This document shows positions 8,922-18,231 of a stretch of DNA of 64,000 nt, piece after piece. The stretch's first letter is position 1, and every line of letters starts with the position of its first letter. The translations under genes were made by a program, and so were the position numbers. The notes beneath the pieces were generated by a model, which saw only the letters and a list, made by a program, of their open reading frames with translations, made no database searches and was not told where the DNA came from. This stretch comes from Halomonas alkalicola. GTDB taxonomy: Bacteria > Pseudomonadota > Gammaproteobacteria > Pseudomonadales > Halomonadaceae. The DNA lies in NCBI RefSeq assembly GCF_030704205.1, contig NZ_CP131913.1, positions 1,116,001 to 1,180,000 on the forward strand, read 5' to 3'.

Positions 8922-9545
8922 CTAACTGTTCGGCGGCCCGGTCAGCTCATCGAGCGCTAGGTTCAAGCGCAATACGTTCACCGCAGGCTGCCCTAACCTG
9001 CCTCTCTGCTCAATGGCCGCTTCGATCAGACTCATCACCTGCACTTCCGACAAGCCCCGCGCTTGAGCCACCCGCGCGACTTGGATGGCCGCCCCCTCCG
9101 GCGTGATATGCGGATCGATTCCAGAGCCGGAGGCCGCCAGCAATTCAACGGGTCTCTCGCCCAGCGCCACGCCATCTCGAGCGGCAATGGCAACGGCATA
9201 GGCCTGCGCTCGCTCGCGCAGCTCCGGGTTGCCAGGCCCAAGATTGGAGCCGCTGACCTCGAAGGCATCATACTCTGCCGCAGTGGGCCGCCCAATGAAG
9301 TAGGCGTGATCGATGAAACGCTGACCAACCAGGACCGAGCCGACCACGCGCCCCTCTCTGTCTTCGATCAGACTACCAGTCGCCTGATGGGGCATGAGCC
9401 AGCTACCGAGAGCGCTGATCAGCAGCGGATAACCGAGCCCCAGGATCAGGGCCATGACCGCTACCAGCCGCAGCGGTATCGACCATGTCGTGAGTTGGCG
9501 ATGCGTGTAAGAGAGAGAATCAATCTGTGCAGTGTTTCGATTCAT
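8922..9545 (-). CDS. kdpC: Kdp potassium ATPase subunit KdpC
   Basis: A 207-residue subunit of the high-affinity KdpFABC pump. It has a single N-terminal membrane helix (LRLVAVMALILGLGYPLL) followed by a periplasmic domain with the family motifs VGSVLVGQ, FIGRPTAAEYDAFEVSGS, NLGPGNPEL and the conserved ASGSGIDPHITPEGA block. KdpC stabilises the KdpAB complex. Length is typical. It lies 11 nt after kdpB and 9 nt before kdpD, consistent with one transcript. Confidence 0.96.
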   Translation of the reverse strand: MNRNTAQIDSLSYTHRQLTTWSIPLRLVAVMALILGLGYPLLISALGSWLMPHQATGSLIEDREGRVVGSVLVGQRFIDHAYFIGRPTAAEYDAFEVSGSNLGPGNPELRERAQAYAVAIAARDGVALGERPVELLAASGSGIDPHITPEGAAIQVARVAQARGLSEVQVMSLIEAAIEQRGRLGQPAVNVLRLNLALDELTGPPNS

Positions 9546-9556
9546 GTCGCATCCTC

Positions 9557-11638
9557 CTAGATAAGCATGCCCATCAGCACGTCGAACAGCTTGATGACCG
9601 GAAATGGAAGCAGCAGGCCTCCGAGCCCATAGATCAACAGGTTGCGCTTCAGCAAGCTCGTAGCCGAAGTGGCCCGTACGCTTACCCCTTTCAGCGCGAA
9701 AGGAATCAGTGCGGGAATGATCAGGGCATTGAACAGGACGGCGGCCAACACTGCCGTGGTCGGCGAGTGCAAATTCAGAATGTCGAGCGAAGCCAGGGCA
9801 GGCAGGCTGGCAGCAAACAGCGCCGGAAGGATCACGAAGTACTTGGCCACGTCGTTGGCCAGCGAGAAGGTGGTCAGCGCGCCACGAGTGATCAGCAACT
9901 GCTTGCCGATCTCCACCGCCTCCAGCAGCTTGCCAGGATCGGAGTCGAGATCCACCATGTTGGCGGCCTCTCGAGCGGCCTGGGTGCCGGAGTTCATGGC
10001 GAGACCGAGATCGGCCTGCGCCAGTGCCGGCGCATCGTTGGTGCCATCTCCCATCATGGCAACCAGGCGGCCGCTGGCCTGCTCTTCGCGGATGATGGAA
10101 AGCTTGCGCTCGGGGGTGGCCTCGGCCACGTAGTCATCGACTCCCGCCTCGGCCGCAATGGCCGCTGCCGTCACCGGATTGTCGCCGGTGATCATCACCG
10201 TCTTGACCCCCATCTCGCGCAGCTTGGCAAAGCGCTCGGCAATACCCGGCTTGATGACGTCAGAAAGCGCTATCACTCCCAGCAGACACCCGTTCTCGGC
10301 AACCGCCAGGGGCGTAGCACCGTGGCGAGAGATGCGCGTCACCAACTGGGTGTAATCCGCAGGCACCCGGCCACCCTGCTCCTCGACCCACTGAGCGATG
10401 GCGTTGGGAGCACCTTTACGCAACCGGCGCCCGTCGACGAGATCGACACCGGAAAGCCTGGTCGAAGCCGAAAAGGCCACGAAGGTCGCGCCATCGGCCG
10501 CTTCGGTGAGTGATGCATCGACACCCAGATCACGCGCCAACCCCACCACTGAGCGACCCTCGGGAGTCGGGTCATCCAGGGAGGCCAGGAAAGCTACGTC
10601 CCTGAGCGCATCGCGCTGCTGTCCTTGGCAAGGCGCAAACTCCGTCGCACGACGGCCCCCCAGCGTGATGGTCCCGGTCTTGTCGAGCAGTAGAGTATCG
10701 ATGCTACCGGCGATTTCCACCGCCTTGCCCGACTTGGCGACCAAGTTGGCACGCATCGCCCTCTCCATGCCGGCAATGCCGATGGCAGGCAGTAACCCGC
10801 CGATGGTAGTGGGTATCAAGCACACCAATAGCGCCACCAGCATCACGGTGGAAGACTCGAGGCCCACGAATGCCGCCATGGGCACCAGTGTCACCACCAC
10901 GATCAGGAACACCAGGGTGAGCATGGCCAGCAGCGCCGACAGTGCCAGTTCGCTTGGCGTCTTCTGGCGGCTGGCACTCTCCACCAGGGCGATCATGCGG
11001 TCCAGCAACGATTCGCCCGGGTCGCTGGTCACTTCGATGACCAAGCGATCCGACAGCAGCTTGGTACCCGCACTGACCCCACTGTTATCGGTACCTGCCT
11101 CCCGGAGAACCGGCGCGGACTCGCCCGTCACGGCTGACTCGTTGATCGACGCGGCCCCTTCCACGATTTCACCGTCGGCGGGGATCAGCTCGCCGGCTTC
11201 AACAACTACCCGATCTCCACGCCGTAAGGTATCGGCTGCCACTACCGTCACGTTGCCGTTCTTGTCGAGCCGATGCGCCTTCAACTGTCCTCGTGTTTGG
11301 CGCAGGCTGCCGGCATGCGCCTTGCCCCGCGATTCAGCCAGGGTTTCCGCCGCGGTGGCAAACAGCAAAGTCACCAGCAGCATCAACGTAATGGCTATCG
11401 CAAATCCGCCGCTCTCTCCTCGGGCCAGCGCTTGCACGCTCAACAGGGCGCATACGGCAGTACCTATCCCCACCACGGCCATCACCGGGTTACGTGCCAG
11501 CCTTTGCGGAGCAAGACGCACGAATGCACCTTTGACGACTGCAGCCCAATCGAGCGGCTGGCGCGCAGCTCGCCGACTGCCTCCACTCATTTGCTGCCCC
11601 GGTTTCTGCTGTGAGCCATGTTGCATTGACGTTGACAT
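9557..11638 (-). CDS. kdpB: Kdp potassium ATPase subunit KdpB (P-type ATPase)
   Basis: A 693-residue type IA P-type ATPase subunit that hydrolyses ATP to drive potassium import through KdpA. Motifs: TGES at residues 171-174 (actuator loop), the membrane CLIPTTIGGLLP helix, the phosphorylation site DKTGTIT with Asp319, and MMGDGTNDAPALAQADLG near the C-terminus. The open frame extends upstream inside kdpA, but MSTSMQHGSQ at 11638 lies 11 nt after the kdpA stop with a GGAGAC ribosome site. The N-terminal 30 residues are Gln/Ser/Arg-rich and slightly longer than in other KdpB proteins. Confidence 0.96.
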   Translation of the reverse strand: MSTSMQHGSQQKPGQQMSGGSRRAARQPLDWAAVVKGAFVRLAPQRLARNPVMAVVGIGTAVCALLSVQALARGESGGFAIAITLMLLVTLLFATAAETLAESRGKAHAGSLRQTRGQLKAHRLDKNGNVTVVAADTLRRGDRVVVEAGELIPADGEIVEGAASINESAVTGESAPVLREAGTDNSGVSAGTKLLSDRLVIEVTSDPGESLLDRMIALVESASRQKTPSELALSALLAMLTLVFLIVVVTLVPMAAFVGLESSTVMLVALLVCLIPTTIGGLLPAIGIAGMERAMRANLVAKSGKAVEIAGSIDTLLLDKTGTITLGGRRATEFAPCQGQQRDALRDVAFLASLDDPTPEGRSVVGLARDLGVDASLTEAADGATFVAFSASTRLSGVDLVDGRRLRKGAPNAIAQWVEEQGGRVPADYTQLVTRISRHGATPLAVAENGCLLGVIALSDVIKPGIAERFAKLREMGVKTVMITGDNPVTAAAIAAEAGVDDYVAEATPERKLSIIREEQASGRLVAMMGDGTNDAPALAQADLGLAMNSGTQAAREAANMVDLDSDPGKLLEAVEIGKQLLITRGALTTFSLANDVAKYFVILPALFAASLPALASLDILNLHSPTTAVLAAVLFNALIIPALIPFALKGVSVRATSATSLLKRNLLIYGLGGLLLPFPVIKLFDVLMGMLI

Positions 11639-11649
11639 GACGTGTCTCC

Positions 11650-13341
11650 TCACTGAGCCAGGACCAGGGCTTCGGCAACCGGTCCCAGCACCAGAGCTGG
11701 CAGAAAGCCCAACAGGTTGATGATGACGATGACACCAGCGGTCAGTGCCATGAAGGCACCGCTGTCCAGGGCCAGCGTTCCTCTCCCGGCGGGCGCGGTG
11801 CGCTTGGTCGCCAGCCAGGAGGCCACGGCCAACGGTACGAGCATGGGCAGGAAGCGTCCGATCAATAGTGCAATCGCACAGGTCAGGTTCCACCAGTAGG
11901 TGGCATCATCGAGACCTTCGAAACCCGAGCCGTTGTTGGCAAAGGCGGAGGTATATTCGTAGATGACCTGAGCCAAGCCGTGGTGGGTCGGATTGGTGGT
12001 GCCATGCACGCCAGGCAGGCTCACTGCGAGCGCACTCAAGCCGAGGATGATCAGCGGCTGCGCCAGAATGGCCAGGCTGATCCAGCGGATCTCGCGGGTT
12101 TCCAGAGGATGGCCGAACAGCTCTGGCGCCCTGCCCACCATCAACGAGCCGATGAAGGCCGCCAGCATCAGATAGAGCAAAAAGCCGATCAGCCCTACCC
12201 CGACACCGCCAAAGGTGACATTGACCAGCATGTCCATGATCAGCACCATGCCACCCAGCGGGTTGAAGCTGTCATGCATGGCATTGACCGAGCCGTTGGA
12301 GGTCTGAGTGGTCCAACTGCCCCACAGCGCCGACATGTCCGTGCCGAAGCGAACTTCCTTGCCTTCCATGTTGCCGCCAGGGGCAGAAAGCTCGGCGAAG
12401 GCCGCATTGGGCATGCGCTCCGACGACACGACCAACCCCGTCGAGACCAGTGAGAAAGCCAGCATCACCCCACCAATGCCAACCATCAGACGATGCCTCC
12501 CGGTCATCACCGCTAGGGCGACCAACAGCGCGACGGGAATGAGCATAATCGCTGCCGTTTCGATGACGTTGGAGATGGCAGTGGGGTTCTCAAGCGGCAC
12601 GCTGGAGTTGGGTCCGTACCATCCTCCGCCGTTGGTGCCGAGCGGCTTGATGGCCACCATGGCCGAAACGGGCCCAAGAGGAATCCGCTGGGTCTCTTCG
12701 ACTTGCGCATCGAGGGGAGTGATTTCATGGGCAGCCTGGTAATTCGCGGGCACCCCCTGCCAGGTGAGCAGCAGCGCCACGACAGCGGCCAATGGCAGCA
12801 ATATACGGACCGAGCTACGCGTCAGATCACGGTAATAGTTTCCAACACCCAAGCCACTCTCTTGGCGATGCTTGGCTAGTAAAGTGCGCGCAATGGCAAC
12901 CAGCACGGCCATGCCGGTCGCCGGCGTCAGGAACTGCAGAGTGACGATGGCGAGCGTCTGGCTCAGGTGGGAGAGCTCCGCCTGTCCCGAGTAGTGTTGC
13001 TGGTTGGTGTTGGTAGCAAAGGAAATTGCCGTATGCAGCGCCGTATCCCAGCGCATTCCGGCAATGCCATCCGGATTGAGCGGCAACCGACCCTGGAACA
13101 TGAAAGTCAACCAGGCCAGCAGAATCAGCAGCACATGCAATTTCAGCACGGCAGTGGCATAGGCCTGCCAGGGCATCGAAACCTCTGGGTTGACGCCAGC
13201 CAGCCGATAGATGACGCCTTCGATGGGAGAGAAAAATCGATCCAGATAGGAGCGCTGGTCACCAAGGCTTTTCGCCATATACAGACCGAACGGCAAGGCC
13301 ATTCCTATGACGAGCGCATACGTCAGCATCATGTCGTTCAT
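11650..13341 (-). CDS. kdpA: Kdp potassium-channel-like subunit KdpA
   Basis: A 563-residue polytopic membrane protein that forms the potassium-selective path of KdpFABC. The four filter-type loops of the superfamily of K+ transporters are visible: SFATNTNQQHYSGQ, GTNGGGWYGPNSSVPLENP, the loop around MHDSFNPLGGM, and SAFANNGSGFEGL. The first loop reads TNTNQQ rather than the TNTNWQ of Escherichia coli; I believe this variant is seen in other proteobacteria. Length is normal. It starts 9 nt after kdpF. Confidence 0.96.
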   Translation of the reverse strand: MNDMMLTYALVIGMALPFGLYMAKSLGDQRSYLDRFFSPIEGVIYRLAGVNPEVSMPWQAYATAVLKLHVLLILLAWLTFMFQGRLPLNPDGIAGMRWDTALHTAISFATNTNQQHYSGQAELSHLSQTLAIVTLQFLTPATGMAVLVAIARTLLAKHRQESGLGVGNYYRDLTRSSVRILLPLAAVVALLLTWQGVPANYQAAHEITPLDAQVEETQRIPLGPVSAMVAIKPLGTNGGGWYGPNSSVPLENPTAISNVIETAAIMLIPVALLVALAVMTGRHRLMVGIGGVMLAFSLVSTGLVVSSERMPNAAFAELSAPGGNMEGKEVRFGTDMSALWGSWTTQTSNGSVNAMHDSFNPLGGMVLIMDMLVNVTFGGVGVGLIGFLLYLMLAAFIGSLMVGRAPELFGHPLETREIRWISLAILAQPLIILGLSALAVSLPGVHGTTNPTHHGLAQVIYEYTSAFANNGSGFEGLDDATYWWNLTCAIALLIGRFLPMLVPLAVASWLATKRTAPAGRGTLALDSGAFMALTAGVIVIINLLGFLPALVLGPVAEALVLAQ

Positions 13342-13350
13342 GGCCGTCTC

Positions 13351-13431
13351 CTAGAAACGCTCTGGCCACAGTAGGGCCGCCACTAGATAGGCCCCCGTGG
13401 CCAGAGCGATCACCAACAGCAGAGAATTCAT
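13351..13431 (-). CDS. kdpF: Kdp ATPase small subunit KdpF
   Basis: A 26-residue single-helix membrane peptide (MNSLLLVIALATGAYLVAAL then LWPERF) directly upstream of kdpA. The sequence has the usual KdpF pattern of one hydrophobic helix ending in a Pro-Glu-Arg-Phe tail. A perfect AGGAGG ribosome site lies 7 nt before the ATG. KdpF stabilises the KdpABC complex. It is the first gene of the kdp operon. Confidence 0.92.
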   Translation of the reverse strand: MNSLLLVIALATGAYLVAALLWPERF

Positions 13432-13533
13432 GGAAGTACCTCCTGATGAGTGCACTGCCATGCTAGGAAGAGGCCGCGTAAAGAATCGATGGCGAAAACC
13501 GCCACAGCCGTCAAAGTTTCATAAAACCTCGCC
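13432..13533 (-). promoter_or_regulatory. Probable kdp operon promoter region
   Basis: This 102-nt gap between the trkH stop and kdpF is the only space where a kdp promoter can lie. On the minus strand it holds a T-rich stretch (TTTTATGAAACTTTGAC, 13511-13526) that ends in a TTGACG -35-like hexamer (13509-13514); no convincing -10 follows. KdpE sites in E. coli are T-rich and lie just upstream of the -35 region, which this resembles. The assignment is positional. Confidence 0.4.
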
Positions 13534-15041
13534 TTACTTGCGCCAGAACATCGGTGTCAGCAGTACCAGTACGGTCAGGATCTCCAGCCGTCCCAGCAGC
13601 ATGCCGACGCACAGCAGCCATTTCGCCGCATCCGCATCCGTGAGGGTGCGAAATTGCCTGCCGGGCCGATGATGTCGCCCAACCCCGGGCCCACGTTGGC
13701 CACCGCGGTAGCGGCTCCCGAAAGGGCCGTGGTCATGTCCAGCCCCATCAGCGCAAGCCCCAGGGCCAGGCCGGCGATGGTGAGGAAGAAGAAGAACGAG
13801 AACGCCACCACGCCACGGGTAATGTCGTCGGTGAGCGGCTGGCCGTTGTAACGCGAAGCGAAGACGCCCTGGGAGTGGACCAGAAAACGCAGCTGGTTGC
13901 GCAGCAGGATGGTGGCCACCTGAAAGCGGAAGATCTTCATGCCGCCGCTGGTGGAGCCGCTGCAACCGCCAATGAAAGTGAGATAGAAGAACGCCACGTA
14001 GGCCAGCGGCCCCCAGGCGCTGTAGTCGTCGGAGGCATAGCCGGTGGTGGTGACCACCGAGATGACGTTGAAGGTAACGTGAGTGAGCGCCTCGAACGGC
14101 GCCGTACCGTGCCAGATGCGCCACAGCGAGAGGCCCAGAATGACCAGCGCCAGGAGAAACAGCAGTCCCTGCACCTGCTGGTCACGCCACAGCGCCATGC
14201 TCGAGCCACGCAGCGTACGGATGTAGAGCACGAAAGGCAGCGCACCGGTCAGCATGAACAGCGATGCCATCCACAGCAGATGGGGCTGCTCGGCGTAGGC
14301 ACCGAAAGAGGCATCGGAATTGGCGAAGCCCCCGGTGGCCAACGACGTCATGGCATGCACCACCGCATCCAGCAGCGTCATGCCGCCTGCCCAGTAGGCC
14401 AGCATAGCGATCAGGGTAAAGCCGCAATAGATGCTCAGGGTAGCCTTGGCGATGCCACCCGTACGCGGCATGACCTTATCCGACCAGTCCGACGACTCGG
14501 TATGGAACAGGCGCATGCCCCCCACCTTGAGGAAGGGCAGGATGGCGATGCCCATGACGATGATGCCGATGCCGCCCAGCCACTGCATGATGCCTCGCCA
14601 CAGCTTCAGCCCATCGGACAGGTCCTCGATACCGGCCAGTATGGTGGAGCCCGTGGTGGTAATGGCCGAGACCGATTCGAACACGGCGTTGGTGAAGCTG
14701 AGCTGCGGCGCGCCCAGCACCAGCGGCAGGCTGGCAAAGCCGCTGACGCTGATCCAGCTGAAGGTGGTGACGACGAACATCTGCCAGGGCTTGAGCTCGA
14801 TCCGCGTGCGAGCCGTGGACAGCCACACCAGCGCCACGGCCACCATCACCAACATGATCGAGAGGCCGAAGGCGCGGGCGTCGGGGTCACGCTCGACGAC
14901 CAGCACCAGCCAAGGAACGGTCATGAAGACGGCCAGTACCGTCCATAGCACCGACATGACCTTGAGCACGGGCGACCAGCTACGCCAGTGGTACCTGAGC
15001 CGTACGCCAACTTCGTTTACACCGTATCCGGCGGTACGCAT
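13534..15041 (-). pseudogene. trkH: TrkH-family potassium transporter, frameshifted near the 3' end
   Basis: The intact frame from 15041 encodes a TrkH-type protein with the four K+-filter loops (SAITTTGSTI, TSLATGGFAN, SVVTTTGYAS, AVANVGPGLG). It then runs into a wrong C-terminus after PAGNFA and stops at 13575. The expected ending, TLTDADAAKWLLCVGMLLGR then LEILTVLVLLTPMFWRK, continues in another frame to TAA at 13534. The shift lies at about 13641-13652 and equals loss of one base; next to it the hexamer GCGGAT is repeated. Restored length is about 502 residues, slightly longer than the E. coli protein. The lost part is the last membrane segment, so function would likely be impaired if the lesion is real. 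A GGAGGTGA ribosome site supports the start. GC is 68% in 14281-14340, unlike the kdp genes. Confidence 0.85.
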
Positions 15042-15125
15042 TCAGCCATCACCTCCCCATCGAACATGACGGCATGAAAGCACAGCCACACCTAAAAAAA
15101 CCGAAAAAATCGTCGCACGCCAGCC

Positions 15126-15566
15126 TCAGCCACGAATCACATAGCGCAGGATCTCGACCACCTGCTCGGTAGTGGTCGCCCAAGCCATGGCAGCGGCATC
15201 GACCTCCTTGAGCGGGTGGACGATCTCCTCGCCGTGAAGGGTCACGTACGGCTTGCCGAGTGCTGCGCAGTAGCCGGCATCGAAGGCCGCGTTCCACTGC
15301 TTGTACTTGTCGCCGAAGCGCACCACCACCAGGTCGCTCTGCTCGATCAGGGTCTTGGTACGAATGGCATTGACCTTGGCCGACTTGTGGTCGCGCCAGA
15401 AGGCGTCGCTTTCGCGTCCCAGGTGGTCGCCTGCGGCATCGCTGGCGTCATGGTCGGTGACAGGCGCGGTGAACACGATGTCCAGACCGGCAGCCTTTGC
15501 GCCGCGCTCGATCTCGTCACGCCAGTCGGTATGGATCTCGCCGGATAGGTAGACATGTAAGCTCAT
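15126..15566 (-). CDS. ytoQ: YtoQ family protein
   Basis: A 146-residue soluble protein matching the YtoQ family over its whole length: N-terminal VYLSGEIHTDWR, central RESDAFWRDHKSAKVNAIRT, then VVVRFGDKYKQWNAAFDAGY and LHGEEIVHPLKEVDAAA. The fold resembles nucleoside 2-deoxyribosyltransferase-like proteins, but the activity is unknown. An AGGAGCC ribosome site precedes the ATG. A possible promoter lies upstream on the minus strand (a TTTCAT and a TATGAT hexamer 16 nt apart, 15600-15627). It is followed by trkH 84 nt downstream on the same strand; whether they are cotranscribed is unclear. Confidence 0.85.
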   Translation of the reverse strand: MSLHVYLSGEIHTDWRDEIERGAKAAGLDIVFTAPVTDHDASDAAGDHLGRESDAFWRDHKSAKVNAIRTKTLIEQSDLVVVRFGDKYKQWNAAFDAGYCAALGKPYVTLHGEEIVHPLKEVDAAAMAWATTTEQVVEILRYVIRG

Positions 15567-15659
15567 GGCAGGCTCCTGGTGGGGGATGGACGAATCGGAC
15601 CCGCCATCATAGCCCAGGGCGATTTTAATGAAAAATCATTCCAGGAATGCAGAGGCCGG

Positions 15660-16505
15660 TCAGGCGGGGCTCGCCGCCACCACATCGCCCACGCTGAGCG
15701 TCTCGCCCTCTCCCGCCAGCAGGATGGCGTTCTGGCCGAAGTAGCCGCCGGGGGCGAGGCGTGGGTTCATCTCCACCAGGGTACGCAGCGGCTCGCCGGG
15801 CACCGGTATCTCGCCGCTGTGCTGATCCACGGTGGTGATCTTGCAGCGCTGGCAGGGCTTGCGCAGCCCCAGCCGCCAGCGGCCGTCGGTGGGGCCGAGC
15901 GCTTGCCAGCCATCCTCGGCGAAGGGCTCGGCACCCTCGATCACGATATTGGGGCGAAAGCGGCTCATGGGCACCGGCGACAGCTCCTTGGCGGCAAGCC
16001 GACGGTTCAGCTCGACGAGCGACGCCGTGGAGGCCACCAGCAGCGGATAGCCGTCGGCGAAGGCGGTGTGGGCCCACTCGCCGGGCGCCAGGTAGTGGGG
16101 TTCCACCGGGCGAAGGTGGTCGGGGGCAAAGCGCACCAGGCGCAGGCGGCTGCCGCGCAGATCCCCCAGCGCCGCGGCCAGCCAGTCGCGGGCCTCAGCC
16201 CCTTCGTCCAGGGCGTCGCAGCGATCCTTCCAGACGGTGACCGAGAGACGCTCCTGCTGGCGGGCGGCAAGCGCCACGCGCAGCGGCGCGACCCCGGGGT
16301 GGGCAAGCACCAGGGCATCGGGCTCCAGGGTGACGCGGATGGACGCCATGGCCGGCAGCTGGCGCTGGGTAACGAAGCGGCCGACATCGTCGACCACCAT
16401 CCAGCGGCGATCCCAGGCCAGGCCCTCGGCGGTCAGGCGTGCGTCATCGAGGGCGATGCCGCCCAGCGACTTGACCGGATAGATGGCAAGCTGGGTGATT
16501 CTCAC
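15660..16505 (-). CDS. MOSC domain protein (YcbX-like)
   Basis: A 281-residue protein with an N-terminal MOSC_N beta-barrel (ITQLAIYPVKSLGGIAL) and a C-terminal MOSC domain. The domain carries the conserved Cys in RKPCQRCKITTVDQHSGE and the RFRPNIVIEG block. MOSC proteins bind molybdenum cofactor and many detoxify N-hydroxylated compounds. Unlike E. coli YcbX it lacks the C-terminal 2Fe-2S ferredoxin domain, so a separate electron donor would be needed. It is a single-gene unit by spacing (51 nt after the small gene upstream). The assignment as a Moco sulfide-type reductase is inference from the family. Confidence 0.88.
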   Translation of the reverse strand: MRITQLAIYPVKSLGGIALDDARLTAEGLAWDRRWMVVDDVGRFVTQRQLPAMASIRVTLEPDALVLAHPGVAPLRVALAARQQERLSVTVWKDRCDALDEGAEARDWLAAALGDLRGSRLRLVRFAPDHLRPVEPHYLAPGEWAHTAFADGYPLLVASTASLVELNRRLAAKELSPVPMSRFRPNIVIEGAEPFAEDGWQALGPTDGRWRLGLRKPCQRCKITTVDQHSGEIPVPGEPLRTLVEMNPRLAPGGYFGQNAILLAGEGETLSVGDVVAASPA

Positions 16506-16556
16506 GGGCGGCTCCTCGGTGGGGTCTGCCCGACGCCTGGCCCGGGCGGGAAGGCG

Positions 16557-16907
16557 TTACAGTCGCTGGGTCTCGATCACATGGCCGATGATCGGGTAGC
16601 CGGCCTTGCGGGCGGCCTTTTCGGCCTCGAGCTGCGCCTCGATCTTGGAGATGCTGGAGGAGACATGCTCGAAGACGGTGTCCAGCTCGAGGGGCTTGGT
16701 ACGCACCGCCAGCTTGACGCGGTGGCCGGTCTTCGGCGAACCGGCCGGCTTGTTGCGCGGCGCCTTGGCCTTGGCCTCTTCGTCGGCCTCCTTGGGCCAT
16801 TCGGGGGGTGACGTCACCGCCTTGCGCCGTGTTTCCTGCGCGTTGTCCATGAAGGCGTTGATCTCACGACGCATCTGTCGCTCGAACTCACTCAGTTCCG
16901 TTTCCAT
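16557..16907 (-). CDS. Small conserved-looking hypothetical protein
   Basis: A 116-residue hydrophilic protein with charged, coiled-coil-like ends: METELSEFERQMRREINAF at the N-terminus and SSISKIEAQLEAEKAARKAG towards the C-terminus. The middle is rich in Lys, Ala and Pro. There is no signal peptide or membrane segment. The start at 16907 is chosen over a longer frame because it follows a GGAG site and avoids the promoter region behind the alcohol dehydrogenase. I do not recognise a family. It lies between the dehydrogenase and the MOSC gene on the same strand. Confidence 0.6.
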   Translation of the reverse strand: METELSEFERQMRREINAFMDNAQETRRKAVTSPPEWPKEADEEAKAKAPRNKPAGSPKTGHRVKLAVRTKPLELDTVFEHVSSSISKIEAQLEAEKAARKAGYPIIGHVIETQRL

Positions 16908-16968
16908 CGTGTCTCCGTCTACCTCGATGATGGCGGGAGTGTACCAGAACTCCCGCCATCGCAAGGAC

Positions 16969-18048
16969 TCAGGAGACTTCAAGGGCAATCTTCAGCACCC
17001 CGTCGCGCTGGTGGGAGAAGAGGTCATAGGCGTCGACGATCTTCTCCAGCGGGTAGCGGTGGGTGACCATCGGGCCGAGGTCCAGGCGGCCGCTGTCGAT
17101 GATCTGCATCAGCCGGCGCATGCGCTCCTTGCCGCCGGGGCAGAGCGAGGTGACGATGCGATGGTCGCCGAGGCCGGCGCAGAAGGCGTCCAGCGGAATG
17201 GTCAGGCTCTCGGAGTAGACCCCCAGGCTCGACAGGGTGCCGCCAGGCTTGATCACCCGCAGCGCCTGCTCGAAGGTCTGCTGCAGCCCCAGCGCCTCGA
17301 TGGAGGCATCCACGCCGCGGCCGCCGGTGAGCTTGAGGATCTCGGCGACCACGTCAACTTTCCGGAAGTTGAGGGTCACGTCGGCACCCATCTTCCTGGC
17401 CATCTCGAGGCGCTCGTCGACGCCGTCCACGGCGATGATCAGCCCCGCGCCGCGCAGCCGGGCACCGGCGGTGGCGCACAGGCCGATGGGGCCCTGGGCG
17501 AACACCGCGACGCTGTCGCCGATCTTGATATTGGCCGACTCGGCGCCGGCGAAGCCAGTGGACATGATGTCCGGGCACATCAGCACCTGGTCGTCGGTGA
17601 GGCCGTCGGGCACCGGCGAGAGGTTGGCCTGGGCGTGGGGCACCCGCAGGTACTCGGCCTGGGCGCCGTCGATGGTGTTGCCGAAGCGCCAGCCGCCCAT
17701 GGGCTTGTAGCCGTGGGCGTGGTGGCCACCATCCTGGGCGCTGCAGCCGTCCTGGCAGGCGTAGGAGGTGAAGCTCGGGCAGATGGCCCCGGCGATCACC
17801 CGCTGGCCCTCGTGGTAGCCCTGAACGTTGGCGCCAAGCTTCTCGATCACCCCGACCGGCTCGTGGCCCACGATCAGTCCCTTCTCCACCGGGTACTCGC
17901 CCTTGAGGATATGCACGTCGGTACCGCAGATGGTGGTGGTGGTGACCCGGATCAGGGCGTCGTTGGGGCCGATGTCGGGGATCGGTCGGTCGTCGATCTC
18001 GATGCGGCCGGGCTCTACGAAGACGGCGGCTTTCATCATGGCGGGCAT
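16969..18048 (-). CDS. Zinc-dependent medium-chain alcohol dehydrogenase
   Basis: A 359-residue MDR-family oxidoreductase. Catalytic zinc ligands are visible as Cys41 (TICGTDVH) and the GHE motif at 61-63. The structural lobe is altered (CPSFTSYACQDGCSAQDGG) and does not show the usual four-Cys set. The Rossmann motif is GPIGLCATAGARLRGAG, followed by the acidic IAVDGVDERLE, which suggests NAD(H) preference. The sequence resembles secondary alcohol or isopropanol/butanediol-type dehydrogenases. The substrate cannot be fixed from sequence. The start MPAMMKAAVF has a GGAG site 8 nt upstream. It is divergent from the DMT exporter at 18232. Confidence 0.85.
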   Translation of the reverse strand: MPAMMKAAVFVEPGRIEIDDRPIPDIGPNDALIRVTTTTICGTDVHILKGEYPVEKGLIVGHEPVGVIEKLGANVQGYHEGQRVIAGAICPSFTSYACQDGCSAQDGGHHAHGYKPMGGWRFGNTIDGAQAEYLRVPHAQANLSPVPDGLTDDQVLMCPDIMSTGFAGAESANIKIGDSVAVFAQGPIGLCATAGARLRGAGLIIAVDGVDERLEMARKMGADVTLNFRKVDVVAEILKLTGGRGVDASIEALGLQQTFEQALRVIKPGGTLSSLGVYSESLTIPLDAFCAGLGDHRIVTSLCPGGKERMRRLMQIIDSGRLDLGPMVTHRYPLEKIVDAYDLFSHQRDGVLKIALEVS

Positions 18049-18231
18049 GGGCAAGGCTCCAGATTCCGGAAAGGGTGCCCTACAGCTATAGCAGGGGTTT
18101 GCCACCTATGCCCTTGATGGACGTCAAGATCATGCCGCAATGCCGCACAAGGGGCTGCCCTTCCCAACGCCTCGCGGCCGCCGTAATCTGATTGTTTTCC
18201 CGCGAACGATATCGCCATCCAAGGAACCGGT

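Noticed and set aside
15085..15115. Two T-runs (minus strand) after ytoQ as a terminator
   Set aside because: No stable stem precedes them, so an intrinsic terminator cannot be supported.
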